Assembly: GCF_003664255.1 (NCBI RefSeq)
Contig: NZ_RCCV01000001.1
Location: forward strand, 2,418,001 to 2,482,000
Reading direction: 5' to 3'
From: Micromonospora sp. M71_S20
GTDB taxonomy: Bacteria > Actinomycetota > Actinomycetes > Mycobacteriales > Micromonosporaceae
DNA: 64,000 bases
A program made the translations under genes and the position numbers. A model generated the notes under the pieces. It was not told where the DNA came from. It worked only from the letters and a program-made list of their open reading frames with translations, and did not search any database. The number at the start of each line of letters is the position of its first letter. Positions within the stretch are counted from its first letter, which is position 1. This document shows positions 36,433 through 45,967 of the stretch, one piece after another.

Positions 36433-36525
36433 CTTCGCTTCCTCGCTTCATCACGTTGTGGGCAGCTGACGAGTGACGCCCGTCGAGCTGCCCGGCGGGC
36501 GTCGCCCGCAGCGACCCCACCACAA

Positions 36526-36546
36526 GTTGAGTGAACTTGACTCAAT
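36526..36546 (-). promoter_or_regulatory. HAIR operator (HspR site) of the dnaK operon
   Basis: TTGAG-TGAACTTGA-CTCAA (36527-36545), a perfect core match with the HAIR spacing, plus AGTTGAG flank. It lies in front of dnaK on the minus strand. Confidence 0.9.
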
Positions 36547-36568
36547 AGTGCCACGCCCCGCGAAATCG

Positions 36569-36609
36569 TCAAGTCGGGGTTGAGTCGACCCGACGCAACC
36601 CCGACTTGA
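36569..36609. promoter_or_regulatory. second inverted repeat with a degenerate HAIR inside
   Basis: Arms 36569-36582 and 36596-36609 (TCAAGTCGGGGTTG and complement, 14 bases) around 13 bases. Inside is TTGAG-N9-CGCAA, a HAIR with one half changed. It sits between the dnaK HAIR and the start of the divergent GTPase gene, so could be a second HspR contact or control the GTPases. Confidence 0.5.
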
Positions 36610-36619
36610 TACTGACCGG

Positions 36620-36658
36620 TTGTCTTCCCTTGCGTCGGTCGGGCACGCTTTAGCGGTG
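36620..36658 (+). promoter_or_regulatory. probable promoter of the GTPase operon
   Basis: TTGTCT (36620-36625), 18 bases, CACGCT (36644-36649), then six bases to GTG 36656. Spacing fits a leaderless transcript; hexamers match the consensus only partly. Confidence 0.4.
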
Positions 36659-38497
36659 ACGACGCACGGCGATCCCGCCAACCCGGCCGGCACGCCCACC
36701 GTCGCAGCTCGCACCGGCCCCACGGACGCCGGGGAGGACCGGCCCGCCACCACCGGGGACGACAGCCTGCCCGCCGCACTGGCCGGCCTGCGCGCCGCGA
36801 TCGGGGCGGCCCGGTTCCCGCTCGCGCTGCCCTCCGCCGAGCCCGCCCGGCGGGCCGGCGGGAGCCTCACCGACCAGCTCGACGACTACCTGCTGCCCCG
36901 GCTGCGCCGGCTCGACGCGCCGCTGCTCGTGGTGGTCGGCGGGTCCACCGGCGCGGGCAAGTCCACCCTGGTCAACAGCCTCGTGCAGGCGCGGGTGAGC
37001 GCCGCCGGGGTGCTCCGCCCGACCACGCGCTCCCCGGTGCTGGTCTGCAACCCGGCCGACTCGGGCTGGTTCCGCCAAGGCGAGCTGCTGCCCGGCCTCA
37101 CCCGCACCACCGAGCCCAGCGAGGACCCGCGCACCCTGCAACTGGTCACCGCCCCGGCCCTGCCGGCCGGGCTGGCCTTCCTCGACGCCCCCGACATCGA
37201 CTCGGTCGTCGACGCCAACCGGGCCCTGGCCGGGCAGCTCCTGGCCGCCGCCGACCTCTGGCTCTTCGTCACCACCGCCGCCCGCTACGCCGACGCCGTC
37301 CCCTGGGAGCTGCTGCGCAGCGCCCGCGCCCGGGGCGCGGTCATCGCCATGGTGCTGGACCGGGTGCCCCCGGAGGCGGCCGACGAGATCGCCGCCCACC
37401 TGTCGGAGATGCTCGCCGCGCAGGAGCTGGGGGCGGCCCCGCTCTTCGTGCTGCCGGAGACCTGGGTCGACGGGCAGGGCCTGCTGCCCGAGCGGGTCAC
37501 CGCACCGCTCGCCGCCTGGTTCGCCCGGCTGGCCGCCGACGCCGACGCCCGCGCCGCCGTGGTCCGGCAGACCCTGGACGGCGCGCTCGCCGCGCTGCAC
37601 CCGGCGGTCGAAGGGCTCGCCGACGCCGCCGAGGAGCAGATCACCGCCGCCGACGCGCTCGACGAGCGGGTGCTGGCCGCGTACCGGGGGGCGCACCGGA
37701 CCGTCGGGCAGGGGCTGAAGGACGGCCGGCTGCTCCGCGGCGAGGTGCTGGCCCGCTGGCAGGAGTTCGTCGGCACCGGCGAGTTCTTCCGCACCATCGA
37801 GGCCCGCATCGGGCGGCTCCGGGACCGAGTGGTGGCCGCGGTCACCGGCCGGCCCGCGCCCGCGTCCGAGCTGCGGGAGGCGATCGAGTCCCAGCTGGTG
37901 ACCCTGTTGCGGGGCGTCGCCGCCGAGGCGGCCGAGAACGCGTACACCGGGTGGAAGGCTCATCCCGCCGGGGCGGCGCTGCTCGAACCGGAGCTGGCCC
38001 ACCCCTCCGCCGACCTGCCCGAGCGGGCCGAGCGGCTGGTGCGGGAGTGGCAGCGTGGCGTGCTGGAGCTGGTCCGTGCCGAGGGCGGCGACCGCCGCTT
38101 CGTGGCCCGGACGGCCGCGTACGCGGTGAACGCCACCGGGCTCGCCGTCATGATCGCGGTGTTCGCCTCGACGGCGTTCATCCCCACCGGGCTGGAGGTG
38201 GCCACCGGGGCCGGCACGACCGTCGCCGCGCAGACCGTGCTCCAGGCGATCTTCGGCGACCAGGCCGTGCGTACGCTGGCCGCCAAGGCCCGGGCCGACC
38301 TGCTGGACCGGGTGCGGGCCCTGCTCGACGACGAGGCCGGCCGCTACCTGGACCGCACCGCGCAGGCGCGGCCCGCCGCGCGCACCGCCGAAACCCTGCG
38401 CGGCGCCGCCAACCGGGTGGAGATCGCCCGCAACCGCAGCGGCCTCACCGGCGCGGCCGTCGCGGGCCTGCCCGGCACCGGGGACGGAGGGTCATGA
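36656..38497 (+). CDS. dynamin-like GTPase, first of a pair
   Basis: 613 residues. P-loop GGSTGAGKS (95-103) after VVV, then LRPTTRSPVLV (switch I Thr) and FLDAPDIDSV (D-A-P-D in place of D-x-P-G). The C-terminal half is helical with a hydrophobic pair around AVNATGLAVMIAVFASTAFIP (about 500-545), then an Ala/Arg-rich tail. It resembles bacterial dynamin-like proteins, which remodel membranes, for instance DynA/DynB in Streptomyces sporulation septa; the link is by design only. GTG 36656 probably leaderless. Its stop overlaps the second GTPase. Confidence 0.78.
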   Translation: MTTHGDPANPAGTPTVAARTGPTDAGEDRPATTGDDSLPAALAGLRAAIGAARFPLALPSAEPARRAGGSLTDQLDDYLLPRLRRLDAPLLVVVGGSTGAGKSTLVNSLVQARVSAAGVLRPTTRSPVLVCNPADSGWFRQGELLPGLTRTTEPSEDPRTLQLVTAPALPAGLAFLDAPDIDSVVDANRALAGQLLAAADLWLFVTTAARYADAVPWELLRSARARGAVIAMVLDRVPPEAADEIAAHLSEMLAAQELGAAPLFVLPETWVDGQGLLPERVTAPLAAWFARLAADADARAAVVRQTLDGALAALHPAVEGLADAAEEQITAADALDERVLAAYRGAHRTVGQGLKDGRLLRGEVLARWQEFVGTGEFFRTIEARIGRLRDRVVAAVTGRPAPASELREAIESQLVTLLRGVAAEAAENAYTGWKAHPAGAALLEPELAHPSADLPERAERLVREWQRGVLELVRAEGGDRRFVARTAAYAVNATGLAVMIAVFASTAFIPTGLEVATGAGTTVAAQTVLQAIFGDQAVRTLAAKARADLLDRVRALLDDEAGRYLDRTAQARPAARTAETLRGAANRVEIARNRSGLTGAAVAGLPGTGDGGS

Positions 38498-40179
38498 CCA
38501 ACATCGTCGGGCGGATGCGCGAGGCGTTCCGCGGTGACCAGCGGGTGGACGCCGACGCGCTCATCGCCCGCCTCGACGCCGTACGCCGGTTCCTCACGGT
38601 CGTCGACGGCCACCTGCCGGACGCCCGGCTCGTGCCGGCACACACCCTGGTCGAGCGGGCCGGCACCCGGCTCGCGCTCTCCCGCGACCACACCGTGGTG
38701 GCCCTCGCCGGCGCGACCGGCAGCGGCAAGTCCAGCCTGTTCAACGCGCTGGCCCGGATGGAACTCTCCACGGTCGGGGTGCGCCGCCCCACCACCGGCG
38801 TCGCGCACGCCTGCGTCTGGGGGCCGCTCGACGGCGGCAACCGCCTGCTCGACTGGGTCGGCGTGCTGCCCCGGCACCGGTTCGTGCGGGAGAGCGTGCT
38901 GGACGGCGACGACGAGTCCGCCCTGCACGGGCTGATCCTGCTCGACCTGCCCGACTTCGACTCCGTGCAGCGGTCCCACCGGATGGAGGTGGACCGGCTG
39001 CTCGGCCTGGTCGACCTCGTGGTGTGGGTGGTCGACCCGCAGAAGTACGCCGACCGCGTCATCCACACCAGCTACCTGCGCGAGTTCCACCGGCACCGGG
39101 ACGTCACCCTGGTCGTGCTCAACCAGGCCGACCGGCTGCCGCCGGCCGAGCTGCCCCGGGTGCTGGCCGACCTGCGCCGGCTGCTCGACAGCGACGGTCT
39201 GGACGGCGTACCGCTGCTGGCGACCACCGCCGTCGATCCGGCGGGCATGGCCGGGCTGCGGGAGGCGCTGGAACGCACGGTGGCCGAGCGGCAGGCCGCG
39301 CTGCGGCGGCTCCGGGGCGACGTGGACGCGGTGGTGGCCGGGCTCGAAGAGCTGGTCGGCGACGCCTCGCCGGCCGGTGGGCCGGACGACGCCGCCGTCA
39401 CCGCGCTGCACCGGGCGCTCGCCGGCGCCGCCGGGGTGCCGGCGGTCGCCGAGGCGGTCGAGCAGGCGTACCGGCACCGGGGCGCCGCCACCACCGGCTG
39501 GCCGCTGGTCCGGGGCTGGCGGCGGCTGCGGCCGGACCCGCTGCGCCGGCTGCACCTGCCCGGCCCGGCCGCCGGTCGCGACGAACCGGCGGAGAGCCTC
39601 GTCGCCGCGACCTCGGTGCCCGACCCCACCGCCGCACAGCGCGCGGCGCTCGGCCTGGCGATCCGGTCGGTGGCCGACCGGGCCGGGGCGGACCTGCCCG
39701 CCGCCTGGCCGGCCGCGGTGACCGCCGCCGCCCGCTCCCACCTCGCCGACCTGCCCGACGCGCTGGACCGGGCGGTGGCCGGCACGGACCTCGGCATGGA
39801 CCGGCGACCGCTCTGGTGGCGGTTCGTCGGCGGCCTCCAGTGGCTGGTGACCCTGGCCGCGCTGGCCGGGCTGGGCTGGCTGGCGCTCGGCTACGGGCTG
39901 CGCGCGCTGGGCCTGCCGGCGCTGGAGCACCCGATGGTCGGCGAGGTGCCGCTGCCCACCCTGCTGCTCCTCGGCGGCCTGCTCGCCGGGCTGCTGGTGG
40001 CCGCCCTGACCAGGCCGATCGTCCGCTGGGCGGCCCGCCGCGCCCGTCGCCGGGCCGAGCGGCGCCTCACGGACGCGGTGGCGGCGGTCGGCGAGGAGAA
40101 CGTGCTCGCCCCGGTGCGGGCGGTGCTCGCCTCCTACGCCGAGGCCCGTACGGCCCTGGAGGAGGCCGCCGGCCGCTGA
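38494..40179 (+). CDS. YfjP/dynamin-like GTPase with two C-terminal TM helices
   Basis: 561 residues. P-loop GATGSGKSS (73-81), switch RRPTTGVAHACVWG, LLDLPDFDSV (G3), LVVLNQADRLP (G4 as N-Q-A-D). Then a helical region and two membrane helices at about 450-472 and 487-508, with a basic cytoplasmic tail RWAARRARRRAERR. ATGA overlap with the first GTPase means coupled translation and probably a heteromeric membrane complex. Function inferred, not shown. Confidence 0.8.
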   Translation: MTNIVGRMREAFRGDQRVDADALIARLDAVRRFLTVVDGHLPDARLVPAHTLVERAGTRLALSRDHTVVALAGATGSGKSSLFNALARMELSTVGVRRPTTGVAHACVWGPLDGGNRLLDWVGVLPRHRFVRESVLDGDDESALHGLILLDLPDFDSVQRSHRMEVDRLLGLVDLVVWVVDPQKYADRVIHTSYLREFHRHRDVTLVVLNQADRLPPAELPRVLADLRRLLDSDGLDGVPLLATTAVDPAGMAGLREALERTVAERQAALRRLRGDVDAVVAGLEELVGDASPAGGPDDAAVTALHRALAGAAGVPAVAEAVEQAYRHRGAATTGWPLVRGWRRLRPDPLRRLHLPGPAAGRDEPAESLVAATSVPDPTAAQRAALGLAIRSVADRAGADLPAAWPAAVTAAARSHLADLPDALDRAVAGTDLGMDRRPLWWRFVGGLQWLVTLAALAGLGWLALGYGLRALGLPALEHPMVGEVPLPTLLLLGGLLAGLLVAALTRPIVRWAARRARRRAERRLTDAVAAVGEENVLAPVRAVLASYAEARTALEEAAGR

Positions 40180-40281
40180 GCCGGAAATCCCGCCCCACGG
40201 TAACCGCAGGTCGGCGGCGTGGCGCCGCGACGCGGGCTTGACGCTCGGGTCGCTCGTACCGTCCCGGGGCGGGCGGCGGCG

Positions 40282-40296
40282 TAGGGTCGGTGGATG
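40282..40296 (+). promoter_or_regulatory. -10 element, probable leaderless start
   Basis: TAGGGT (40282-40287), six bases, then ATG 40294 of the hypothetical gene. No ribosome site. Same TANNNT-N6-start spacing as at 29015. Confidence 0.5.
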
Positions 40297-41514
40297 GGAA
40301 CGCCTCAGACCCCGTACGACGCGGTGCTGCACGCCGCCCGCGACGTGGCCAAGCTGGACAACGCCCTCGACGCGGAGATGCTCGGCGCGGCCCTGCTCGG
40401 CAGCGTCTACTCAGTTGCGGAGACCGAACGCGACGCCGCCGTCCGGGACTTCGTGGCCGGCTTCCTGGCCGCCACCTCCCGCCGCCGCTCGGCCGCGGCG
40501 ACCACCATCCGTTCCGTCTTCGCCGCGCTGGTGCCCGACGCCGAGGGCACCGACCGGGTCCGGCCGGGCGCCGCCACCCCCGCCTGGGCCGGCCAGCTCG
40601 GCCGCGTGCACCTGACCGGCTGCTGGTCCTACGGCGACGTGTACGGCGACCAGACCTCCTACCTGGCGACCTTCGCCTACGACGACCCGGCCGGCGGTTC
40701 GGCGCACGCCGTGGTGACGCTGCTCGACCACAACATCGGCATCACCAAGGACGTCTTCGTCGGCGGGCCGCCCGACCGCATCCTCGACCAGGTCCGACAG
40801 ATGTGCGCCGGGGACGAGCTGACCTGGTTCCGCGACGAGGAGCCGGCCCGGATGCGCGCCGAGGTGACCCGCCACCTGGCGATCACCGACGGCCTGACCG
40901 AGCTGCCCGGGGAGGGTTCGCTCGCCACCGACCGCGCCCTGCTCGGGGCCCGGCTGGCGCTGCTGCCCCGGGCGGCCGGGGCGGCCCCCGCGCCCGCCGA
41001 GCCGCTCTCCGCCGCCGAGCGTACGGATCTGGTCCGCCGGTTCCTCGCCGCACCGGAGGCGGCCCGGTTCGGCCTGGACACCATCGACGGGGCGGAGCTG
41101 GCCTCGCTGCACTTCTGCCTCAGCCTGCTGCTGGACCACGCGGCCAGCTTCCCGGACGCCGACCCGATGCGGTGGAGCCCCACCGTGGCCGGGCTGTTCC
41201 TGCTGGACTGGGTGCACCGGCGCGCGGTGCTGGACATGGACGACGCCGCGATGCTGCCCCGGGTGCTGCGCGCCTGGGCCGGGTACGCCGCCCGCAAGCG
41301 CGGCCTGCCCGAGCAGGCGGCGGCGCAGATCGACACGGCCATCGAGGAGATGGTGCCGGAGTTCGCCCGCCTCTACAGCACTGGCGAGCGCCGCAGCCCC
41401 GCCACCGCCGCCGTAGCGCAGCTCATGGCCGACGGCGTCGACCCGGACGACCCGGCCGCCCTCGACGCGTGGATCGAAGCCAACCGCCACCGCCTCACGG
41501 ACGACCCCGCCTGA
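40294..41514 (+). CDS. hypothetical protein
   Basis: 406 residues, soluble, alpha/beta. Begins MGTPQTPYDAVLHAARDVAKLDNALDAE; LTGCWSYGDVYGDQTSYLATFAY and VVTLLDHNIGITKDVFVGGPPDR are beta-rich; the second half is helical with FGLDTIDGAELASLHFCLSLLLDHA and LRAWAGYAARKRGL. No domain I can name and no catalytic motif. Tidy codon use and length suggest a true conserved actinobacterial family. Ends before a 21-base-arm inverted repeat shared with the convergent gene. Confidence 0.72.
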   Translation: MGTPQTPYDAVLHAARDVAKLDNALDAEMLGAALLGSVYSVAETERDAAVRDFVAGFLAATSRRRSAAATTIRSVFAALVPDAEGTDRVRPGAATPAWAGQLGRVHLTGCWSYGDVYGDQTSYLATFAYDDPAGGSAHAVVTLLDHNIGITKDVFVGGPPDRILDQVRQMCAGDELTWFRDEEPARMRAEVTRHLAITDGLTELPGEGSLATDRALLGARLALLPRAAGAAPAPAEPLSAAERTDLVRRFLAAPEAARFGLDTIDGAELASLHFCLSLLLDHAASFPDADPMRWSPTVAGLFLLDWVHRRAVLDMDDAAMLPRVLRAWAGYAARKRGLPEQAAAQIDTAIEEMVPEFARLYSTGERRSPATAAVAQLMADGVDPDDPAALDAWIEANRHRLTDDPA

Positions 41515-41549
41515 CCCACCCCCTCCCTCCCTCTCCCCGCCCCGTCGGC

Positions 41550-41624
41550 GCCGATCATGCAGTTGTGGTGGGCGGAAAGCGGCATTCCGTAGCTTTTGCG
41601 GGGCACCACAACTGCATGATCGGC
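41550..41624. repeat. 75-base inverted repeat with 21-base perfect arms
   Basis: Arms 41550-41570 and 41604-41624 begin GCCGATCATGCAGTTGTGGT and end with the complement; the 33-base centre can pair weakly again (GGAAAGC / GCTTTTGC). Between convergent stops 41514 and 41690. Arms are clearly less GC-rich than the surroundings. Confidence 0.88.
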
Positions 41625-41689
41625 GGCCTCGTCCGGGGCGTGCGTCATGAGATCCGGGCGAAAGGGAGGGAGGGGAGAGAGGGATCGGG

Positions 41690-42241
41690 TCAGCGGAGGG
41701 GGGCGAAGATGAGGGCGGCGACCAGGGCGCCCAGGGCGAGCCCCGCGACCACCTGGGGCACCGTGTGGTCGCGCAGGCGGACCCGGGACCAACCGACCAG
41801 CACGAGCAGTGGCGCTGTCGCCAGCAACCCGGCCCCGAACGTGAGCACCAGCACGACCACCGTCCCGGCGGCCACCGCCGAGTGGATCGACATCTTCCAC
41901 CAGTGACTCACCGTCACGGCGACCACCAGGCCGACGAGCCCGGCGGCGGCCAGGGCCAGCACCGGTCGCGGCGCGCCGAGCACGGCGAGCAGGGCCAGCC
42001 CGGCGGCGACCGAGCAGAGCCCGAACAGCAGCGGGACCCGGCGCTGCTCGCGGACCCCCACGTGGTGGTCGGTCAGCCGGCCCCGACGCACCCCGCCGAG
42101 GATGTACGCGAACGGGATCCCGCTGACGAAGAGCGTGGCCAGCAGTCCCCAGGCCAGCCCGTGCGCGCCCTGGGCGCTGTGCCAGCCGACCGCCAGCGTC
42201 AGCGCCGAGACCAGCACCACGGGCGCCGTCAGCTCGGTCAC
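41690..42241 (-). CDS. PAP2-superfamily membrane protein
   Basis: 183 residues, 5-6 helices. The phosphatase PAP2 signature is seen as MSIHSAVAAGT and GWSRVRLRDHTVPQVVAGLALG, with the first motif degenerate (DHHVGVREQRR before a helix). May hydrolyse a lipid phosphate such as undecaprenyl pyrophosphate; substrate not shown. Starts at GTG 42241; upstream frame is open without a better start. Confidence 0.72.
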   Translation of the reverse strand: MTELTAPVVLVSALTLAVGWHSAQGAHGLAWGLLATLFVSGIPFAYILGGVRRGRLTDHHVGVREQRRVPLLFGLCSVAAGLALLAVLGAPRPVLALAAAGLVGLVVAVTVSHWWKMSIHSAVAAGTVVVLVLTFGAGLLATAPLLVLVGWSRVRLRDHTVPQVVAGLALGALVAALIFAPLR

Positions 42242-42433
42242 GAAGCGGGCGAGCCGGAGGGTGCGGCCGGGTGGTGGTGCGGCGGCCGGACGGGTCTGGG
42301 GTTCCGCGTCCGAACCGCCCGTCCCGCTCAGCGCCCCGCCTCTGCGTCCGCCCCGGGCCGCCGCCCGGAACCGTTCATACCTCGGCGCTCCGACCGGGCC
42401 GGGGCCCCGCCGTGGATCACCTGCCGTCGACCG

Positions 42434-43246
42434 TCACCGTACCCGCGGCCGACCGTCCCGGTGCCCGGTCTCGCCGGGGCCGGTCGGACCGGAGTCGGTG
42501 GCGGTCGGGCCAGGGTCGACGCGGATCGGGCCGGGATCGCTGGCGGTCGGGCCGGGGGTGACGGTCGCGCTGGCGGTCGGGCCGTCCGGTGCCGGGGACG
42601 CGCTGGGCGCCGGGGTAGTCGTCGGCTCGGGCGGCGGTAGCGAGAGGCTGCTCGTCGGCTCCACCGACGTCGGCTTGCCGGTCGGCGTGGGTGCCGGGCT
42701 GGGGCTGGGGCTCGGGCTGGGGCTCGGCGAGGGCTTCGGCGACGGGCTCGGGGACGCCGAAGGCCTCGGGGCCGGGGGCGGCGGGACCGGTCGGCCGCCG
42801 GGCCGGGACGGGGGCTTCGGATGCGCCGCCGGGCCGTGCGGCGGCGCTGGGGCCGGCGCCGCGACGATCGGCGTACCCGGGAGGGGCGCGACGGTCCGCC
42901 AGTCGCCCGGGTCCGGCGCGGCGGGGGACGGGGTCGACGGAGCGACCGGCGGCTGGCCCGTCGCCGGCACCGGGATCACGACGGGGCCGACCGAGGGCGT
43001 CGGGAGGAACGGGGTGCTGCCGTCCGGCAGGGCCGTGCTGCCGACGGTGGCGGAGCCGGTGCTGATCGCGGCGAGGATCGGCATCGACGCGGTGCCGGCG
43101 AGCAGTGCCACGGTGAACAGGTAGCCCCGGGACGGCCCGCCCGAACCGGGAGCCCGGTGCGCGCCGACCAGCCGGCGGTAGCCGCCGGCGGCGCGGTGCC
43201 GGCCGAGGAAGGGAACGGTGGGATCTCGGCCTGGCTCGGACACCAC
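42434..43246 (-). CDS. single-pass proline/serine-rich extracellular protein
   Basis: 270 residues. Cytoplasmic head of about 40 residues, one membrane helix (GYLFTVALLAGTASMPILAAI), then a disordered outside region rich in Pro, Ser, Thr and Ala, including PSPSPKPSPSPSPSPSPSPA. No folded domain or sorting motif. GTG 43246 or the adjacent GTG 43243, with AAGGGG upstream; the frame remains open 600 bases further up but without support. Possibly wall-spanning; function unknown. Confidence 0.6.
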   Translation of the reverse strand: MVSEPGRDPTVPFLGRHRAAGGYRRLVGAHRAPGSGGPSRGYLFTVALLAGTASMPILAAISTGSATVGSTALPDGSTPFLPTPSVGPVVIPVPATGQPPVAPSTPSPAAPDPGDWRTVAPLPGTPIVAAPAPAPPHGPAAHPKPPSRPGGRPVPPPPAPRPSASPSPSPKPSPSPSPSPSPSPAPTPTGKPTSVEPTSSLSLPPPEPTTTPAPSASPAPDGPTASATVTPGPTASDPGPIRVDPGPTATDSGPTGPGETGHRDGRPRVR

Positions 43247-43797
43247 ACACCCCTTTTCGTCGACTGCGGCGGTGGACGGACCGGTACGGCGACCGGCCCG
43301 AGCGCCCGAGGCACCGCCCGGACGCGGGGAAGCGGCAAACCGCCCCGACGCGGACGATCCCGCGTCAATCAGCCTGGACCAGTGACGCTCGGTCAGCCAA
43401 CCCTGCACAGCGTGTCGACACGCGTATCTGGCCGAACGGTGACGAACCACCGCCGGATCGGCCGCGCGTCGATGCAACGGACAACGGGCGCGGCGTGCGA
43501 CGAAACGGGTCACCGCGAGTGCCCGGGACAGGCGCAATGTGGGCGCGCTCACGTGTGATGCGAATATGGACCACGACGGCAACGCAGCCACGACCTCCGC
43601 GCACCCTCGCGGCAGGCGCGGCTGGGCGCCGGCGCTCCCGAACCGGGTTCGGCCAGAATCCGGCTCACGCCGCGCGGCAACCCCCACCGGGGCTAGGCGC
43701 GGCCGCCAGGAACCCGTCCGGCACCAGCCGGGCAGGCGCACGAGTTGCGCGGCCGGGTGACCCCCCGGTGCCGACGCAGACAGACAGGGAGAGACGG
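43247..43797. other. 551-base divergent region, no gene seen
   Basis: Separates the proline-rich gene and the bkd operon. Open frames exist on both strands but have no ribosome site or recognisable product. A relatively AT-rich CGAATATGG at about 43560 could be part of the bkd promoter. Nothing else stands out. Confidence 0.5.
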
Positions 43798-44973
43798 ATG
43801 GCAAAGGGCGACCCCGGGGTCTCCAGTCGCGGCCGACGGGCCGCACCCCGGTCCAAGAAGGGTGCGACCGGCGACCCGCAGCTGGTGCAGCTGCTCACCC
43901 CGGAGGGTGAGCGCATCGAGAGCGCGACCGGCCCGGACGGGACCGAGTACCGCGTCGACTTCACCGACGAGGAGTACCGCGGGCTCTACCGCGACCTCGT
44001 GCTGGTCCGCAAGCTCGACGCCGAGGCCACCGCGTTGCAGCGCCAGGGCGAGCTGGGCCTGTGGGCCAGCCTGCTGGGCCAGGAGGCCGCGCAGGTGGGC
44101 TCGGGACGCGCGCTGCGTACGCAGGACATGGCCTTCCCGACCTACCGGGAGCACGGCGTCCTCTACTGCCGGGGCATCGACCCGATCATGCCGCTCGGCC
44201 TGTTCCGGGGCGTCGACCAGGGCGGCTGGGACCCGAACGAGTTCAAGTTCAACATGTACACGATCGTGATCGGGGCGCAGACCCTGCACGCGACCGGGTA
44301 CGCCATGGGCGTCCACATGGACGGCAAGACCGGGACCGAGGACGGCGAGGCGGTGATCGCCTACTTCGGCGACGGCGCCACCAGCCAGGGCGACGTCAAC
44401 GAGTCGTTCGTCTGGGCCAGCGTCTTCAACGCCCCGCTGGTGTTCTTCTGCCAGAACAACCAGTACGCCATCTCCGAGCCGCTGGAGCGCCAGACCCGCG
44501 TGCCGCTCTACCAGCGGGCCGGCGGCTTCGGCTTCCCCGGTGTCCGGGTGGACGGCAACGACGTGCTCGCGTCGTACGCGGTGACCCGGCACGCGCTGGA
44601 CAACGCCCGGCTCGGCCAAGGCCCCAGCCTGATCGAGGCCTACACCTACCGGATGGGTGCGCACACCACCTCCGACGACCCGACCCGTTACCGGATCGCC
44701 AGCGAGGTCGAGGCCTGGCAGGCGAAGGACCCGATCGCCCGGATGAAGGCGTTCCTGGAGAAGCAGCAGATCGCCGACGCGGACTTCTTCGCGGCCGTCG
44801 ACGAGCAGGCCCGCACCGAGTCGGTGCACCTGCGCGAGCGGGTGCTCGCCATGCCCGACCCGGAGCCGGCGACGATGTTCGACCACGTCTACCCGCACGG
44901 GTCCCCCGAGCTCGACGAGCAGCGGGCGCAGTTCACCAGCTACATGGAGTCGTTCGAGGGGAGCGCCCACTGA
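43798..44973 (+). CDS. bkdA: 2-oxo acid dehydrogenase E1 alpha (branched-chain type)
   Basis: 391 residues. Thiamine-diphosphate E1 that decarboxylates branched-chain 2-oxo acids (or pyruvate) and passes the acyl group to E2. Visible: GQEAAQVGSGRAL, the cofactor motif GDGATSQGDVNE ending in N-N (FFCQNNQYAIS), and the phosphorylation-loop-like YRMGAHTTSDDPTRYR. Length and N-terminus (MAKGDPGVSSRGRR) resemble actinobacterial BkdA/PdhA. ATG 43798 follows AGGGAGA. First gene of the operon; no E3 or regulator next to it. Confidence 0.9.
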   Translation: MAKGDPGVSSRGRRAAPRSKKGATGDPQLVQLLTPEGERIESATGPDGTEYRVDFTDEEYRGLYRDLVLVRKLDAEATALQRQGELGLWASLLGQEAAQVGSGRALRTQDMAFPTYREHGVLYCRGIDPIMPLGLFRGVDQGGWDPNEFKFNMYTIVIGAQTLHATGYAMGVHMDGKTGTEDGEAVIAYFGDGATSQGDVNESFVWASVFNAPLVFFCQNNQYAISEPLERQTRVPLYQRAGGFGFPGVRVDGNDVLASYAVTRHALDNARLGQGPSLIEAYTYRMGAHTTSDDPTRYRIASEVEAWQAKDPIARMKAFLEKQQIADADFFAAVDEQARTESVHLRERVLAMPDPEPATMFDHVYPHGSPELDEQRAQFTSYMESFEGSAH

Positions 44974-45962
44974 TGGCCACGGAGACGCTCAGCCTCGGCA
45001 AGGCCCTCAACACCGGTCTGCGCAGGGCCCTGGAGGACGACCCGAAGGTCGTCATCATGGGCGAGGACGTCGGCAAGCTCGGCGGCGTCTTCCGGATCAC
45101 CGACGGCCTCCAGAAGGACTTCGGCGACCAGCGGGTGATCGACACGCCGCTCGCCGAGTCCGGCATCATCGGCACCGCGGTCGGCCTGGCCATCCGCGGC
45201 TTCCGCCCGGTCTGCGAGATCCAGTTCGACGGTTTCGTCTACCCCGCGTACGACCAGATCGTGTCGCAGGTGGCGAAGATGCACTACCGCTCGCAGGGCA
45301 AGGTCCGGATCCCGATGGTCATCCGGATCCCGTTCGGCGGCGGCATCGGCGCGGTCGAGCACCACTCGGAGTCGCCCGAGGCGTACTTCGCCCACACCGC
45401 CGGCCTGAAGGTGGTGTCCTGCGCCAACCCGCAGGACGCGTACACCATGATCCAGCAGGCCATCGCGTCGGACGACCCGATCGTGTTCCTGGAGCCGAAG
45501 CGGCGCTACTGGGAGAAGGGCCCGGTCGAGCTGGACGCCCCGCTGTCCGGGGCGTACCCGCTGCACTCGTCCCGGGTCGTCCGGACCGGCACGGACGCCA
45601 CGGTGCTGGCGTACGGGCCGATGGTGCGGACCTGCCTGGACGCGGCGACCGCCGCCGCCGAGGACGGCCGGGAGCTGGAGGTCATCGACCTGCGCTCGCT
45701 CTCCCCGCTGGACCTGACCGCCGCGTACGAGTCGGTGAAGCGCACCGGCCGCTGCGTGGTCGTGCACGAGGCCCCGGGCAACCTGGGCCTCGGCTCGGAG
45801 ATCGCGGCCCGGATCACCGAGGAGTGCTTCTACTCCCTGGAGTCCCCGGTGCTGCGGGTGACCGGCTTCGACACCCCCTACCCGGCCTCCCGGGTGGAGG
45901 AGGAGTACCTGCCCGACCTCGACCGGGTGCTCGACGCCGTCGACCGCACCTTCGGCTGGTGA
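44973..45962 (+). CDS. bkdB: 2-oxo acid dehydrogenase E1 beta
   Basis: 329 residues. Transketolase-like beta subunit: VIMGEDVGKLGGVFRIT, DTPLAESGIIGTAVGLA, EIQFDGFVYPAYDQI and HHSESPEAYFAHTAGLKVV, then the C-terminal YGPMVRTCLDA domain. ATG 44973 shares a base with the E1 alpha stop (TGATG), so they are coupled. Pyruvate versus branched-chain substrate cannot be settled from sequence alone. Confidence 0.93.
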   Translation: MATETLSLGKALNTGLRRALEDDPKVVIMGEDVGKLGGVFRITDGLQKDFGDQRVIDTPLAESGIIGTAVGLAIRGFRPVCEIQFDGFVYPAYDQIVSQVAKMHYRSQGKVRIPMVIRIPFGGGIGAVEHHSESPEAYFAHTAGLKVVSCANPQDAYTMIQQAIASDDPIVFLEPKRRYWEKGPVELDAPLSGAYPLHSSRVVRTGTDATVLAYGPMVRTCLDAATAAAEDGRELEVIDLRSLSPLDLTAAYESVKRTGRCVVVHEAPGNLGLGSEIAARITEECFYSLESPVLRVTGFDTPYPASRVEEEYLPDLDRVLDAVDRTFGW

Positions 45963-45967
45963 GCGGC

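Noticed and set aside
42247..42378. Longer N-terminus for the PAP2-like gene
   Set aside because: The frame is open upstream but the ATG at 42378 is in another frame and no ribosome site supports an earlier start.
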